Counted from the stretch's first letter, positions 1 through 8,902 are shown. The stretch: 40,263 bases of DNA from an uncultured Bacteroidales bacterium (GCA_900318175.1 ONJQ01000023.1:1-40263); one strand, 5' to 3'. Made by a program: numbers and translations. The notes: generated from the letters alone by a model not told the origin.

Positions 1-85
1 GACTACATCCTCTTTGTTCAGACCGAACTTAACCTTCGACCCAGAAAATATTTGGACTTTTCTTCCCCGAAACAAAAATTCTTGC

Positions 86-93
86 TATCTTTG
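86..93 (+). promoter_or_regulatory. Bacteroidota -7 promoter box for mutS
   Basis: TATCTTTG fits the Bacteroidota -7 consensus TAnnTTTG and lies about 120 bases before the mutS ATG. I see no good TTTG -33 box at the usual 19-21 bp spacing, so the assignment rests on the -7 box and its position only. Confidence 0.5.
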
Positions 94-213
94 CACAACA
101 GCGTTGCACTTCGAGGTTGAATCTATAAGCAATGTTTTTTTGCGGGATGGGGCAATAAAAGACTTTGGGTGGCGTTAATAAACGATACGCCTAAATGGTG
201 TAATGATACAGAT

Positions 214-2850
214 ATGGCCAAGAACGCAGAAAACGATTCCCCGCTGATGCGGCAGCACGCCGAGATGAAACGCAAGTTCCCCGACGCGATGTTGCTGTTC
301 AGGGTGGGAGATTTTTATGAGACATTCGGTGAGGATGCCCGCAAGGCGTCGCAGATATTGGGTATCACCCTTACGCGCAAGGCGAGCGGGGGAGGGGGAT
401 ACACCGATTTGGCGGGGATACCTTACCACGCTGTCGACCAGTATCTGCCACGTTTGGTGAGGGCTGGGCTGCGAGTGGCCATCTGTGAGCAGCTGGAAGA
501 CCCCAAAACGGTGAAGGGATTGGTGAAACGAGGCATAACAGAGCTGGTGACACCTGGCGTGTCGTACAACGACATGGTGCTGGATGTCAAGGAGAATAAC
601 TTCCTCTGCGGGCTTCATCTGGCTGACAAGGTCCATGGCATCTCGTTCCTCGATGTCTCGACGGGTGAGTTCTATGTGGCGCAGGGGGATTTGGCCTATA
701 TCGACAAGCTGATGCAGAACTTCCACCCCTCGGAGGTGGTGTTGCAGCGTAAGAAACTGCACTGGTTTCTGGATCACTTCACGGAGAAATACTATACCAA
801 TACCTTTGACGACTGGGTGTTCACCAGCGAATTTGCCAATGAGTTGCTGATGAAACAATTTGGCACTACGTCGTTGAAGGGCTTCGGGGTCGAGGAACTG
901 ACAGAGGGTGTGATTGCCGCAGGGGCGGCGCTCTACTACCTTCAGGACACCCAGCACGACCGCACCCAGCATATCTGCACCATCAATCGTATAGAAGAGG
1001 GCAGGTATGTGTGGTTGGACAAGTTCACTGTGCGCAATCTGGAGCTGGTCTATTCTCCGCACGACAATGCGCGGACGCTGCTCGACGTGATGGACCAGGC
1101 TGTGACGCCCATGGGCTCACGCTTGTTGCGCAGATGGATTGTCATGCCGCTGAAGGAGCGTGTGGCCATTGAGGACCGGCTGCATGTGGTGGACGTCCTT
1201 GTGCGCAACCGGGACATGGCCACGCAGCTGATGCCCCAGATACAGCAGGTGGGGGACTTGGAGAGACTTATCTCCAAGGTGTCCGTCGGCCGTATCAATC
1301 CCCGCGAGCTGCAGCAGTTGAAACGGTCGTTAGGGGCTATTGCGAAGATACAGCAGCTCTGCATGAGGGTGGATGATGACGCTTTCCGCAGAATGGCGGA
1401 GCAACTCAATCCCTGCCAGAACATATACGAGCGGATTGACAAAGAGATACAGGAAGACCCGCCAGTGAAGGTGGAGAAGGGAGGTGTGATTGCCTCCGGG
1501 GTGAATGGCGAGTTGGACGAGCTGCGCTCATTGGCAGGCTCCGGCAAAGAGTACTTGGTGGAATTGCAACGGAGCGAGAGCGAGCGGACGGGTATCCCCT
1601 CGTTGAAGGTGGGCTTCAACAACATCTTTGGCTATTATCTTGAGGTGACCAATACCCACAAGGACAAGGTGCCGTCGGAGTGGACACGCAAACAGACCCT
1701 CACCAACGCCGAACGCTACATCACTCCGGAACTGAAGGAGTACGAAGAGAAGATACTGGGAGCAGAGGAGCGCATCCTGACCCTCGAAGCACAGCTGTAT
1801 GCCGAATTGCTCTCCGCCTTGATGGCCTATCTGGAGCCGATACAGTATAACGCCCAAATTGTGGCACGGTTGGACTGTCTGCAAGGGTTTGCTGAAGTGG
1901 CTTTGGCCAACAACTATTGCCGCCCAGAGCTGTCGGACGACACTACTATTGATATTAAAGAGGGCCGCCATCCCGTCATCGAGACGCAGCTGCCGTTGGG
2001 CGAGCAGTATGTAAGTAACAATGTCTTTCTGGATCGCGACACGCAACAAATCATTATCATCACCGGCCCCAACATGTCGGGTAAGTCGGCTTTGCTGCGA
2101 CAGACGGCACTGATAGTGCTCATGGCACAGATAGGCAGCTATTGCCCCGCCAAAGAGGCGCATATCGGCATCGTGGACAAGATTTTCACTCGTGTCGGAG
2201 CCTCGGACAATATTTCGTCGGGTGAGTCAACCTTTATGGTGGAGATGAACGAGACGGCCAGCATCCTCAACAATGTCTCCGACCGCAGTCTGGTGCTGCT
2301 GGACGAGATTGGGCGCGGCACGTCGACCTATGACGGCATATCGATAGCCTGGGCAATCACGGAGTATCTTCACAACTACCCCAAAGCGCGAGCCAAGGTG
2401 ATGTTTGCCACCCACTACCATGAGTTGATAGAGATGGCAGACCAGTATGAGCGCATTCAGAACTACCACATCTCGGTGCGCGAGGTGAACAACAAGGTCA
2501 TCTTTCTGCGCAAGCTGGAAATGGGCGGCAGTGAACATAGTTTCGGTATCCATGTGGCTCGGATGGCAGGCATGCCTCCTCAGGTGCTGAAACGAGCCAA
2601 CAGTATGCTGGAGCTGCTGGAGTCGAAGAGCGAGAAAATATCAGACTTGAATCCAAAGGCCTCCAAGACGAAGAAAAAGGTGGAGGAGGATAAGGCCGGT
2701 GCTGGCTACCAGCTCAGTTTTATACAGCTTGACGACCCTACCTTGCTGGAAATCCGCGACAAACTGTTGGATATTGACATCGACACGCTGACCCCCATAG
2801 AAGCTTTGCTAAAACTGAATGAGATAAAGAAACTGGTTGCAAAGAAGTGA
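214..2850 (+). CDS. mutS: DNA mismatch repair protein MutS
   Basis: Cytosolic ATPase that recognises base mismatches and small loops and starts methyl-independent mismatch repair with MutL. From the ATG at 214 it is 878 aa, the usual MutS1 length. Residues 32-36 (GDFYE) hold the mismatch-reading Phe-x-Glu motif (F34, E36). The Walker A loop GPNMSGKS is at 618-625 and the Walker B LLDE ends at D697-E698, followed by GRGTSTYDG. The C-terminal helix-turn-helix dimerisation region is present. An in-frame GTG at 169 would add 15 residues that do not resemble MutS, so I prefer 214. The gene stands alone between its own promoter box and the tRNA cluster, with no obvious intrinsic terminator after the stop. 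Confidence 0.97.
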   Translation: MAKNAENDSPLMRQHAEMKRKFPDAMLLFRVGDFYETFGEDARKASQILGITLTRKASGGGGYTDLAGIPYHAVDQYLPRLVRAGLRVAICEQLEDPKTVKGLVKRGITELVTPGVSYNDMVLDVKENNFLCGLHLADKVHGISFLDVSTGEFYVAQGDLAYIDKLMQNFHPSEVVLQRKKLHWFLDHFTEKYYTNTFDDWVFTSEFANELLMKQFGTTSLKGFGVEELTEGVIAAGAALYYLQDTQHDRTQHICTINRIEEGRYVWLDKFTVRNLELVYSPHDNARTLLDVMDQAVTPMGSRLLRRWIVMPLKERVAIEDRLHVVDVLVRNRDMATQLMPQIQQVGDLERLISKVSVGRINPRELQQLKRSLGAIAKIQQLCMRVDDDAFRRMAEQLNPCQNIYERIDKEIQEDPPVKVEKGGVIASGVNGELDELRSLAGSGKEYLVELQRSESERTGIPSLKVGFNNIFGYYLEVTNTHKDKVPSEWTRKQTLTNAERYITPELKEYEEKILGAEERILTLEAQLYAELLSALMAYLEPIQYNAQIVARLDCLQGFAEVALANNYCRPELSDDTTIDIKEGRHPVIETQLPLGEQYVSNNVFLDRDTQQIIIITGPNMSGKSALLRQTALIVLMAQIGSYCPAKEAHIGIVDKIFTRVGASDNISSGESTFMVEMNETASILNNVSDRSLVLLDEIGRGTSTYDGISIAWAITEYLHNYPKARAKVMFATHYHELIEMADQYERIQNYHISVREVNNKVIFLRKLEMGGSEHSFGIHVARMAGMPPQVLKRANSMLELLESKSEKISDLNPKASKTKKKVEEDKAGAGYQLSFIQLDDPTLLEIRDKLLDIDIDTLTPIEALLKLNEIKKLVAKK

Positions 2851-3014
2851 CCTACACGGGTAATGTGGCTTAGGACGATATATTAGGGCACAGGATAGGT
2901 GAAAAATGCTCAAAAGGGACTTGCGGGAAGTGTTTTTAGCTGGCAGATGGGACTTGTACGAAGAAAAATTTTTATTTGGAAATGAGTTAGTTGTGATTTT
3001 TCTTCAAAAAAAGT

Positions 3015-3045
3015 TTTGCCGAATGGAAAAAAGTTTGTACTTTTG
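3015..3045 (+). promoter_or_regulatory. Promoter of the tRNA cluster
   Basis: A TTTG at 3015-3018 and TACTTTTG at 3038-3045 are separated by 19 bp. This matches the Bacteroidota sigma-ABfr pattern (TTTG, 19-21 bp, TAnnTTTG). It lies 50 bases upstream of tRNA-Gly and very probably drives the tRNA cluster, perhaps through rpsF, because no terminator is visible between them. Confidence 0.8.
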
Positions 3046-3095
3046 CACCCGCTTTTGAAGGCAGAGAGGTGCTTGAAATAGTGGAAAAGCAGAAT

Positions 3096-3171
<76 letters not shown>

Positions 3172-3228
3172 AGGTCACCAAACCTAACAAGTCAGACCAG
3201 TAACTAATCACAAAAGAGTAGTTAGAAT

Positions 3229-3311
3229 GCTCTGGTGGTGGAATGGTAGACACGAGGGACTTAAAATCCCTTGCCCGCAAGGGCGTGTGGGTTCAAGTCC
3301 CACCCGGAGTA
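3229..3311 (+). tRNA. tRNA-Leu(TAA)
   Basis: Class II tRNA with a long variable arm (stem TGCCCGCAAGGGCG). The anticodon loop CTTAAAA gives anticodon TAA. The acceptor stem GCTCTGG/CCGGAGT contains two G-U pairs. The T-arm GTGGG-TTCAAGT-CCCAC is perfect. CCA is not encoded (CTA follows the discriminator A3311). Confidence 0.94.
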
Positions 3312-3396
3312 CTAAACTGGTGAGAGTAATTTGAAATAGTAATATTAAGCCAAAAGCACGAAGTACCCGTTACTCGTCGCTCGAAGCAATTAAGTT

Positions 3397-3469
3397 GTCT
3401 TGGTAGCTCAGTTGGTAGAGCAATTGACTCTTAATCAATGGGTCCAGGGTTCGAGTCCCTGCCAGGACA
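3397..3469 (+). tRNA. tRNA-Lys(CTT)
   Basis: Acceptor stem GTCTTGG/CCAGGAC (one G-U pair). The anticodon stem ATTGA/TCAAT encloses the loop CTCTTAA, anticodon CTT. The T-arm CAGGG-TTCGAGT-CCCTG is complete, discriminator is A3469, and CCA is not encoded. Confidence 0.95.
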
Positions 3470-3475
3470 CTACTG

Positions 3476-3552
3476 CGGGGTGTAGCGCAGTTGGCTAGCG
3501 CGCCACGTTCGGGACGTGGAGGCCGGAAGTTCGAGTCTTCTCACCCCGACCA
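3476..3552 (+). tRNA. tRNA-Pro(CGG)
   Basis: Acceptor stem CGGGGTG/CACCCCG. The anticodon stem CCACG/CGTGG encloses the loop TTCGGGA, anticodon CGG. Discriminator is A3549 and CCA is encoded at 3550-3552. It starts only 6 bases after tRNA-Lys, so the two are surely cotranscribed. Confidence 0.95.
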
Positions 3553-3609
3553 GTCATCTTCCTGTTCAGGAAGTCCGCTTTCCAAACATTTTTACATCAA
3601 TACCGCAAT

Positions 3610-3682
<73 letters not shown>

Positions 3683-3737
3683 CAAACGCTTTGTTGCGTC
3701 TTTATTATTTAATCATTTTATAAATCAAACAACAAAC

Positions 3738-4109
3738 ATGGTAAATCGTTACGAAACCGTTTTCATTGTAACTCCCGTTTTGTCTGAAGAACAGATGAAG
3801 GAAACGGTAGAGAAGTACACCAACTTCTTAAAAGACCATGGTGCAGAAATCATCTACACCAACAATTGGGGTATGCGTAAATTAGCCTATCCTATTCGCA
3901 AAAAGAACACCGGATTCTACTACCTCATCGAGTTTAGCGCTGAGGGTAGCGTCATTGCCGACCTTGAGGTGGCCTACAAGCGCGACGAGCGTCTGCTCCG
4001 CTTCTTGACCGTCTCCCTCGACAAGTATGCTATCGCCTACAACGAGAAGAAGCGCAATGCCAAGCAGGCTGCCGCTGCTCCCGCCGAGGCTCAAGAGGAA
4101 AACGCTTAA
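3738..4109 (+). CDS. rpsF: 30S ribosomal protein bS6
   Basis: bS6 binds the central domain of 16S rRNA as a heterodimer with bS18 on the platform of the small subunit. The 123 aa product starts with the typical MVNRYETVFIVTPVLSEEQ strand-helix and carries the GMRKLAYPIRKK region that contacts bS18 and rRNA. The tail is rich in Ala and Glu (KQAAAAPAEAQEENA), a common low-complexity end in this family. First gene of rpsF-rpsR-rplI, 49 bases before rpsR. The region before the ATG (ATCAAACAACAAAC) is A-rich with no Shine-Dalgarno sequence, as expected in Bacteroidota. Confidence 0.97.
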   Translation: MVNRYETVFIVTPVLSEEQMKETVEKYTNFLKDHGAEIIYTNNWGMRKLAYPIRKKNTGFYYLIEFSAEGSVIADLEVAYKRDERLLRFLTVSLDKYAIAYNEKKRNAKQAAAAPAEAQEENA

Positions 4110-4158
4110 TCATTAATGTAAAGGACATTTCCCCGCAACATTTAAAAACATTAGAATC

Positions 4159-4425
4159 ATGGCTAACGAAACCGAAATCAAATACCTCACCCCGATTGCC
4201 GTTGAAACCCAGCGCAAGAAATATTGCCGTTTCAAGAAACTCGGCATCAAGTATATTGACTATAAGGATGCAGACTTCCTGCTGAAGTTCGTCAATGAGC
4301 AGGGCAAGATTCTGCCCCGCCGCATCACCGGTACTTCCAACAAGTATCAGAAAAAAGTGTCCAAGGCTATCAAGCGTGCCCGTCACCTGGCTCTTCTGCC
4401 TTACGTAGCCGATTGTTTAAAATAA
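4159..4425 (+). CDS. rpsR: 30S ribosomal protein bS18
   Basis: Small-subunit platform protein, partner of bS6 and part of the pocket near the 3' end of 16S rRNA. The 88 aa product shows the family core with [10 protein letters not shown] at about 20-29, then [26 protein letters not shown] (16S contact) and [18 protein letters not shown] at the C-terminus. The length is normal. It lies between rpsF and rplI, the usual arrangement for this operon without an inserted priB or ssb. No Shine-Dalgarno precedes the ATG. Confidence 0.97.
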   Translation: MANETEIKYLTPIAVETQRKKYCRFKKLGIKYIDYKDADFLLKFVNEQGKILPRRITGTSNKYQKKVSKAIKRARHLALLPYVADCLK

Positions 4426-4430
4426 TAATA

Positions 4431-4436
4431 GGAGGA
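4431..4436 (+). promoter_or_regulatory. Strong Shine-Dalgarno (GGAGGA) before rplI
   Basis: GGAGGA lies 8 bases before the rplI ATG, in the 19-base rpsR-rplI spacer. The two upstream genes of the same operon have none. Bacteroidota rarely use Shine-Dalgarno sequences, so a near-perfect one is notable. Confidence 0.7.
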
Positions 4437-4444
4437 AGAATAGA

Positions 4445-4894
4445 ATGGAAATTATACTTTTGCAAGATGTGACCAACCTCGGTTACAAAGACGATATCGT
4501 CAAAGTTAAAAACGGTTACGCCAACAACTATCTTCTCCCCAACGGTATGGCTATTATCGCCACTCCTTCCAACCGCAAGGTTCATGCCGAGAACATGCGC
4601 CAGCGCGCCTACAAAGAGGAGCGTCTCCGCAAAGAGGCTGAGACCCTTCAGGCTGCTGTCAACGAGAAGACCGTCCGCCTCATCGCCAAAGTCGGTGAGA
4701 ATGGCCACCTCTTCGGTTCCATCACCAGCGACCAGATTGCCGAGGCTCTGAAGGAGCAGCACAACTACGATGTCGACCGCAAGAAAATCGTCGTCGACGG
4801 TGCCAAACTGAAAGAGATTGGTACTTTCCCCGCACAGATTAACATCTACAAGGATGTCAAGGCTCAAATCAATGTTGAGATTGTTGCCGAATAA
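4445..4894 (+). CDS. rplI: 50S ribosomal protein bL9
   Basis: bL9 binds 23S rRNA near the L1 stalk and reaches to the neighbouring ribosome. At 149 aa it has the full two-domain layout. The N-terminal domain (1-50) has MEIILLQDVTNLGYKDDIVKVK and the signature GYANNYLLPNGMA. A long connecting helix (about 51-75) follows, then the C-terminal domain with LFGSITSDQIAEAL. Last gene of the operon and the only one with a Shine-Dalgarno; it ends 21 bases before an intrinsic terminator. Confidence 0.97.
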   Translation: MEIILLQDVTNLGYKDDIVKVKNGYANNYLLPNGMAIIATPSNRKVHAENMRQRAYKEERLRKEAETLQAAVNEKTVRLIAKVGENGHLFGSITSDQIAEALKEQHNYDVDRKKIVVDGAKLKEIGTFPAQINIYKDVKAQINVEIVAE

Positions 4895-4915
4895 GACTCC
4901 GCAGGATAAACCGAT

Positions 4916-4956
4916 AAAAAGAGCCGTCCCCATTGCGAGGACGGCTCTTTTTTTTC
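4916..4956 (+). terminator. Rho-independent terminator after rplI
   Basis: A 9-bp perfect stem GAGCCGTCC (4921-4929) / GGACGGCTC (4939-4947) with a 9-base loop, preceded by an A-run and followed by nine T residues. It ends the ribosomal-protein operon. Confidence 0.93.
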
Positions 4957-5053
4957 TTTCGACCAGCAACAGCCAGGGCCAAAAAGAACATCTTCATTTT
5001 AACGCATGACAACAAAACATACATACAATTTTTATCGAGAGCAGATAGAGAAA

Positions 5054-5082
5054 CAAGGGCGGCCAATGTAGGCTCGCCCTTG
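5054..5082 (-). terminator. Hairpin terminator after the small lipoprotein gene
   Basis: An 8-bp stem CAAGGGCG (5054-5061) / CGCCCTTG (5075-5082) lies 29 bases downstream of the lipoprotein stop on the minus strand. On that strand it is followed by TTTCTC, so the U-tract is weak. On the plus strand TGCTTTTTG follows, so it could work both ways. Confidence 0.6.
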
Positions 5083-5111
5083 TGCTTTTTGTGCAGTGGA
5101 GATACCGTGAA

Positions 5112-5306
5112 TCAGTCGCACTTCATCTCTTGCACCATGCCGCCTACATTTTGGCTGACATTGAGTTTTGCGCAGTTGGTGGATTCCACGGTGGTGGTCT
5201 GGACGACTTGTCCATTCATGGTGGTTACACAGTTGCATTTCTTTTTGCAGCCGCCCAGGCAAGCCAGTACGGCGACAATGGCAACAACGGTCAATACTTT
5301 CTTCAT
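5112..5306 (-). CDS. Small Cys/Lys-rich lipoprotein, unknown function
   Basis: A 64 aa protein with a clear lipoprotein signal: MKK, a hydrophobic stretch to L17, and lipobox L17-G-G-C20. The mature part would be only 45 residues and starts CKKKCNCVTTMNGQ, with further cysteines near residues 44 and 63, so at least four cysteines besides the lipidated one. I recognise no domain; similar tiny lipoproteins are often annotated as hypothetical in Bacteroidales. The gene is monocistronic, with its own good promoter (5414-5443) and terminator (5054-5082), which supports real expression despite the size. Metal binding through the CxC motif is possible but only inferred. Start: the only ATG that gives a signal peptide. 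Confidence 0.8.
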   Translation of the reverse strand: MKKVLTVVAIVAVLACLGGCKKKCNCVTTMNGQVVQTTTVESTNCAKLNVSQNVGGMVQEMKCD

Positions 5307-5413
5307 TGTAGTATGTCTTTGGTGGGTTCTATTTATTCACTTTTTGGCCATCCAAACAGACAGAACCCATTATTCTGTTGGACAACCGTTGTTTGATAAT
5401 CGGTTTACAGGTG

Positions 5414-5443
5414 CAAAGATACGACTTTTTTTTCATTTGACAA
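5414..5443 (-). promoter_or_regulatory. Promoter of the small lipoprotein gene
   Basis: Read on the minus strand, TTG (5443-5441), 19 bp, then TATCTTTG (5421-5414). This is a near-ideal Bacteroidota promoter with a leader of about 100 bases. Confidence 0.8.
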
Positions 5444-5467
5444 TAAGTGATTTATCACATTTTTGCT

Positions 5468-5476
5468 GGGGGGGGG
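5468..5476. repeat. G9 homopolymer upstream of the lipoprotein promoter
   Basis: Nine consecutive G residues begin 24 bases upstream of the -33 box of the minus-strand lipoprotein promoter. Tracts of this length are prone to slippage and could alter promoter spacing to an upstream site; no coding frame crosses it. Confidence 0.9.
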
Positions 5477-5527
5477 TAATTGCTTGATATTCTGCCGGTT
5501 GTACTGAAATTTAAATAGGTTGGTATT

Positions 5528-5700
5528 TCATAATCTGCACATATTGTAGACAATGTTTGTCAGTGTAATGTTGGCTTTTCCATCTCAATTCCCACTCCAC
5601 GGAAATAAACCACCATTGTCTATTCCATGAATCCGAAGACATGCTCCACGACTTGTTTCTTACTGTATTTCATATATGCTGTGTTTTCTGTTAATACTCC
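5528..5700 (-). pseudogene. Decayed C-terminus of a DDE transposase (IS5/IS1182-like)
   Basis: Translating the minus strand by eye gives KKQVVEHVFGFME, then a stop. After further damage and a frame change, NIVYNMCRL precedes a stop at 5528-5530. The VEHVFGFME block and the NLVYNMCRYE-like end are hallmarks of the C-terminal part of IS5/IS1182-type DDE transposases. At least two in-frame stops and one shift separate them, so nothing functional is left. I see no terminal inverted repeat and no N-terminal catalytic part, so this is an old fragment. The upstream boundary (about 5700) is approximate. Confidence 0.65.
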
Positions 5701-6041
5701 AAAAATAAGATAATTTATTGATATAACAAAATGAAAATGAGTTATTTAATTCATAGAACTCTCCCTTTGTTGGTTGAGCTGTCCCCTTGGTGTTGTTTGC
5801 TCCTCCTGTGGCGGCGGGCACGGCATAGGCCGCTACAGAAGGAGGGGAAGTCAAAGGGTGGAGCCGCAGCAGCATGGACTTCGGCCAGACCTTTCTATCC
5901 TTCCTGTAGCGATTAGAGCCACATTATAAAAGAAAAGTGACACGCCATGTCGTTTTTTTCTAACAATGAGATGAGGAGGGAGTGTATACAGATGTTTGGC
6001 ACCTGTCAAACAGATTGGCGTGGAACGTTTTGAGGGCGCTA
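5701..6041. other. Intergenic region without a recognised gene
   Basis: Short open frames on both strands are low-complexity and match nothing I know. A loose inverted pair CCCTTTG (5763-5769) / CAAAGGG (5852-5858) flanks a GC-rich stretch of about 95 bases, which may be another degraded intergenic repeat. No promoter, tRNA or terminator seen. Confidence 0.6.
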
Positions 6042-6527
6042 CTATTCCTGCGTCAATATCTTGATAGCTTTCTGGCAATCCGACTCGGTTAGTCCAATGT
6101 AGGGGTCAGTGATGACGGTGTAGGGCAATTGCTCAGGCATAAAGTCGTCTCCATCGTCAATGATGACATAGCGGTACTCGGTCGTGTCGTCAAGGCCTTC
6201 ATCGTACAACCAGCGCATTACCTCGGTCCCCCGTTGGAATAGGTATACCCCTGCCGCCACAGATGTTAGGCCGACAATCCTTCCGGGCATTCCGCGTTCC
6301 TGCCAAAGCTGCTGCATGGCCTCCAGCCCTTTGTATCTCCAGGTTGAGGTGACAACGATGTCGGCTCCTGTTTCGGCTATCAGTTCATCGAGATTCTTGA
6401 CCGCTTCAAGGTCGAAGAAGGGTCCCAGATCGTCCTTTAGGGGCAGAAGCCTCTCTGCTCTACGATACTTGTTGCTGAGAGTGTTTATCACCCCGTCAAA
6501 GTCCAGGAATATGTAGCGTTTTGCCAT
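6042..6527 (-). CDS. HAD-superfamily phosphatase, SAK RNA-repair type
   Basis: A 161 aa single-domain HAD hydrolase. Motif I is FLDFDGVIN near the N-terminus (nucleophile Asp and acid/base Asp), motif II is the Thr/Ser block VVTSTWR near residue 60, and the late acidic motif IV is VIIDDGDDF near residue 122. The DGVINT and TSTWR pattern is that of the HAD domain found in Swiss-Army-Knife RNA-repair proteins and related stand-alone phosphatases. Substrate unknown; a nucleotide or RNA 3'/5' phosphate is the family-based guess. It starts 14 bases after the rnr stop on the same strand, so it is probably cotranscribed with RNase R, which fits an RNA-related job. No Cap domain large enough for small-sugar specificity is present. 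Confidence 0.8.
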   Translation of the reverse strand: MAKRYIFLDFDGVINTLSNKYRRAERLLPLKDDLGPFFDLEAVKNLDELIAETGADIVVTSTWRYKGLEAMQQLWQERGMPGRIVGLTSVAAGVYLFQRGTEVMRWLYDEGLDDTTEYRYVIIDDGDDFMPEQLPYTVITDPYIGLTESDCQKAIKILTQE

Positions 6528-6541
6528 TGTAGAAATGACGA

Positions 6542-8902
6542 TTACCGTTCTGTACCTTTCGCTTTCCGTTGTCTGCCTGCGCGTTTCCCTTTGTCGTTGG
6601 TCTTTTTCGCGCCGGATTTGGCCTTCTCTGTCTTGTCGCTGGCTTTCCGGGGGCGCTTTGGACTTTCCTCTTTGGCGCGGGTCTTAGGTCTTCGGCCACC
6701 TCTTTCGGCTCTACCTTTGGGCTGTTCGAACTGTTCTTCGACCAGTTCGAAATCAATGAGTTTCTTCATCATGTCGACCCCTTTCACGCGGATGGTTACC
6801 GGGTCGCCCAGCTTGTAGCATTTGCCGTGTCGCCGTCCGATGACTTGGTAGTTGTCCTCGTCCAGCATGTAGTAGTCGCCTTGCAGACTGCCTATGGGTA
6901 TCATTCCCTCGCACTTGTTCCCCTCAATCTCGGCATAAAGGCCCCATTTGCTCACTCCCGAAATCAAGGCCGGGAACTCTTGCCCCAGTTTGTCGCTCAG
7001 GAATTCGGCCTGTTTGTATTTCACACTGGCGCGTTCGGCGTCGGCTGCGCGTTTCTCCATCACCGAGCAGTGCTTGCAGTACTCCTCATATTCCTCCGCA
7101 CTTACCGATGCCCCGCGATGCAGGTATTTGTCCAACAGCCTGTGCACCATCAAGTCAGGGTAGCGACGTATGGGGGACGTAAAGTGCGTGTAGAATGCAA
7201 ATCCCAATCCGTAGTGCCCTATGTTCTCAGTGCTGTAGTAGGCCTTTGCCATGGTGCGGATGGCGATAGTGTCAATCATATACTCTTCGCCCCGTCCGGC
7301 AATGGTCTCGAACAGGTTGTTGTAACTGTGGGCAAGGGCTTGGCGGGACTCCACCTTGATTTTAAATCCCAACTTGCCCACAAACTCCACAAAGGTGTTC
7401 AACTTTTCGGGATTGGGCTCGTCGTGTACGCGATACACGAAGGTCTTGGCCTTTGTGGGCTTATCGCCCGCGGTCTTGCTCTTGCGTGTCTTGCCCACGC
7501 GCTCGGCCACCGTGCGATTGGCCAAAAGCATAAACTCTTCGATGAGCCAGTTGGCCTCCTTCGATTCTTTTATGTAAACCCCTATTGGTTTTGCGTTCTC
7601 GTCCAGCTGGAACTTCACCTCCTGACTGTCGAAGTTGATGGCGCCCTCTTTATAGCGCTCCTCGCGCAGCAGGGTGGCCAACTTGTGCAGGGCCAGTATG
7701 GCGTTGCCGGTTGCCTCTTCACCGGTCTTTACGCTGTTAGTGTCAATGATTTCCTGCGCCTCCTCGTAGCTGTAGCGACGGTTGCTGTTTATCACAGTCT
7801 TGCCTATCCATGACTTCTTCACGATGGCATTCTCGTCGACCTCCATCACCACGCTGAAGCACAGCTTGTCCTCGTTCGGGCGCAGGGAACAGACGCCGTT
7901 GCACAGCTTCTCAGGCAGCATGGGAATCGTCCTGTCCACCAGATAAACGCTTGTGCCACGTGTGTAGGCTTCGCGGTCTATGGCCGAGCCGGGTTTCACA
8001 TAGTACGACACATCGGCAATATGCACACCCACCTCCACATGCCCGTTCTCCAACTGGCGGAATGAGAGGGCGTCGTCGTAGTCTTTGGCATCGGCGGGGT
8101 CGATGGTGAAGGTTGTCACCTCGCGGAAATCCTTCCGTCCCTCATAGTCCTTCTCTGTCGGTTGGGTTATCTTCTCAGCCTCCTTCTCGGCTTCAGCGGG
8201 GAAGTCCAGCGGGAAGTCATATTCGGCCAAAATGGACTGCATCTCAACGTTGTTGTCGCCGGGGTGGCCCAACCGTTTGATTACGCGGCCCACGGGGTTG
8301 TTCATTCGCTCCGGCCAGTCCGTCATCTCCACCAGCACCTTCTCGCCGTCCTCGGCACCGCCAAGTTCGTTCAAAGGTATGAAGATGTCGACAACCATTG
8401 AGCGGCTGTCACTCACCATAAAGGCAAAGCGGTCCTGCTTCTGAATGATGCCCACAAAACGGGTCCGGGCGCGTTGCAATATCTCAACCACCTGCCCTTC
8501 GGGCTTGTGCATCTTTCTTTGGGGGAACATCAGCACTTTCACCGTGTCGCCGTGCAAGGCGTGGCGGGTGTTGTTGGGGGCTATCAGCACATCCTCGCGG
8601 TCCTCTTCCTGGGGTATGACGTAGGCTTTTCCGGTCTGCTTCATGTCGATGGTTCCCACCAGATAGTTCTTGGGCAGCAGGTCGTCGTTGATGTTTTTGG
8701 GATTGATTTTGTATTTGCCGCGAGTCGCTTTGTCCTCGACCAAAATCTTGTCCTCGGCCAGCTCCTGCATGGTAGCCATCACCAACTGTCGGCTCCCCTT
8801 GTCGTGGGCTCCGATGCGGGATGCTATCTGTTTGTAGTTGAACGAGTCGAAAGGATTATTAGCAAATATTGTCAGTATCTGTTTGGCATAAATTTCGTTC
8901 AT
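6542..8902 (-). CDS. rnr: Ribonuclease R
   Basis: Processive 3'-5' exoribonuclease of the RNase II/RNB family that degrades structured RNA. From the ATG at 8902 it is 786 aa. It has an N-terminal winged-helix region (about 1-65), two cold-shock OB folds (about 80-225), the RNB catalytic domain starting near 255 with the metal-binding set D268, D274, D276, D277, and an S1 domain near residues 645-725. A highly basic Lys/Arg tail follows (about 60 residues), as in E. coli RNase R. An in-frame upstream start at 8968 would add 22 residues unlike the family. It precedes the HAD phosphatase by 14 bases. The M3 peptidase gene lies upstream on the same strand, 173 bases away, with a hairpin repeat between. 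Confidence 0.96.
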   Translation of the reverse strand: MNEIYAKQILTIFANNPFDSFNYKQIASRIGAHDKGSRQLVMATMQELAEDKILVEDKATRGKYKINPKNINDDLLPKNYLVGTIDMKQTGKAYVIPQEEDREDVLIAPNNTRHALHGDTVKVLMFPQRKMHKPEGQVVEILQRARTRFVGIIQKQDRFAFMVSDSRSMVVDIFIPLNELGGAEDGEKVLVEMTDWPERMNNPVGRVIKRLGHPGDNNVEMQSILAEYDFPLDFPAEAEKEAEKITQPTEKDYEGRKDFREVTTFTIDPADAKDYDDALSFRQLENGHVEVGVHIADVSYYVKPGSAIDREAYTRGTSVYLVDRTIPMLPEKLCNGVCSLRPNEDKLCFSVVMEVDENAIVKKSWIGKTVINSNRRYSYEEAQEIIDTNSVKTGEEATGNAILALHKLATLLREERYKEGAINFDSQEVKFQLDENAKPIGVYIKESKEANWLIEEFMLLANRTVAERVGKTRKSKTAGDKPTKAKTFVYRVHDEPNPEKLNTFVEFVGKLGFKIKVESRQALAHSYNNLFETIAGRGEEYMIDTIAIRTMAKAYYSTENIGHYGLGFAFYTHFTSPIRRYPDLMVHRLLDKYLHRGASVSAEEYEEYCKHCSVMEKRAADAERASVKYKQAEFLSDKLGQEFPALISGVSKWGLYAEIEGNKCEGMIPIGSLQGDYYMLDEDNYQVIGRRHGKCYKLGDPVTIRVKGVDMMKKLIDFELVEEQFEQPKGRAERGGRRPKTRAKEESPKRPRKASDKTEKAKSGAKKTNDKGKRAGRQRKAKGTER

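Noticed and set aside
5851-6078. Short minus-strand open frame before the HAD gene's end
   Set aside because: It overlaps the end of the HAD gene, has no signal or domain, and its sequence looks like intergenic repeat translated by chance.
6569-7813. 414-codon plus-strand open frame opposite rnr
   Set aside because: Antisense shadow of the RNB and S1 domains of RNase R; no family features.
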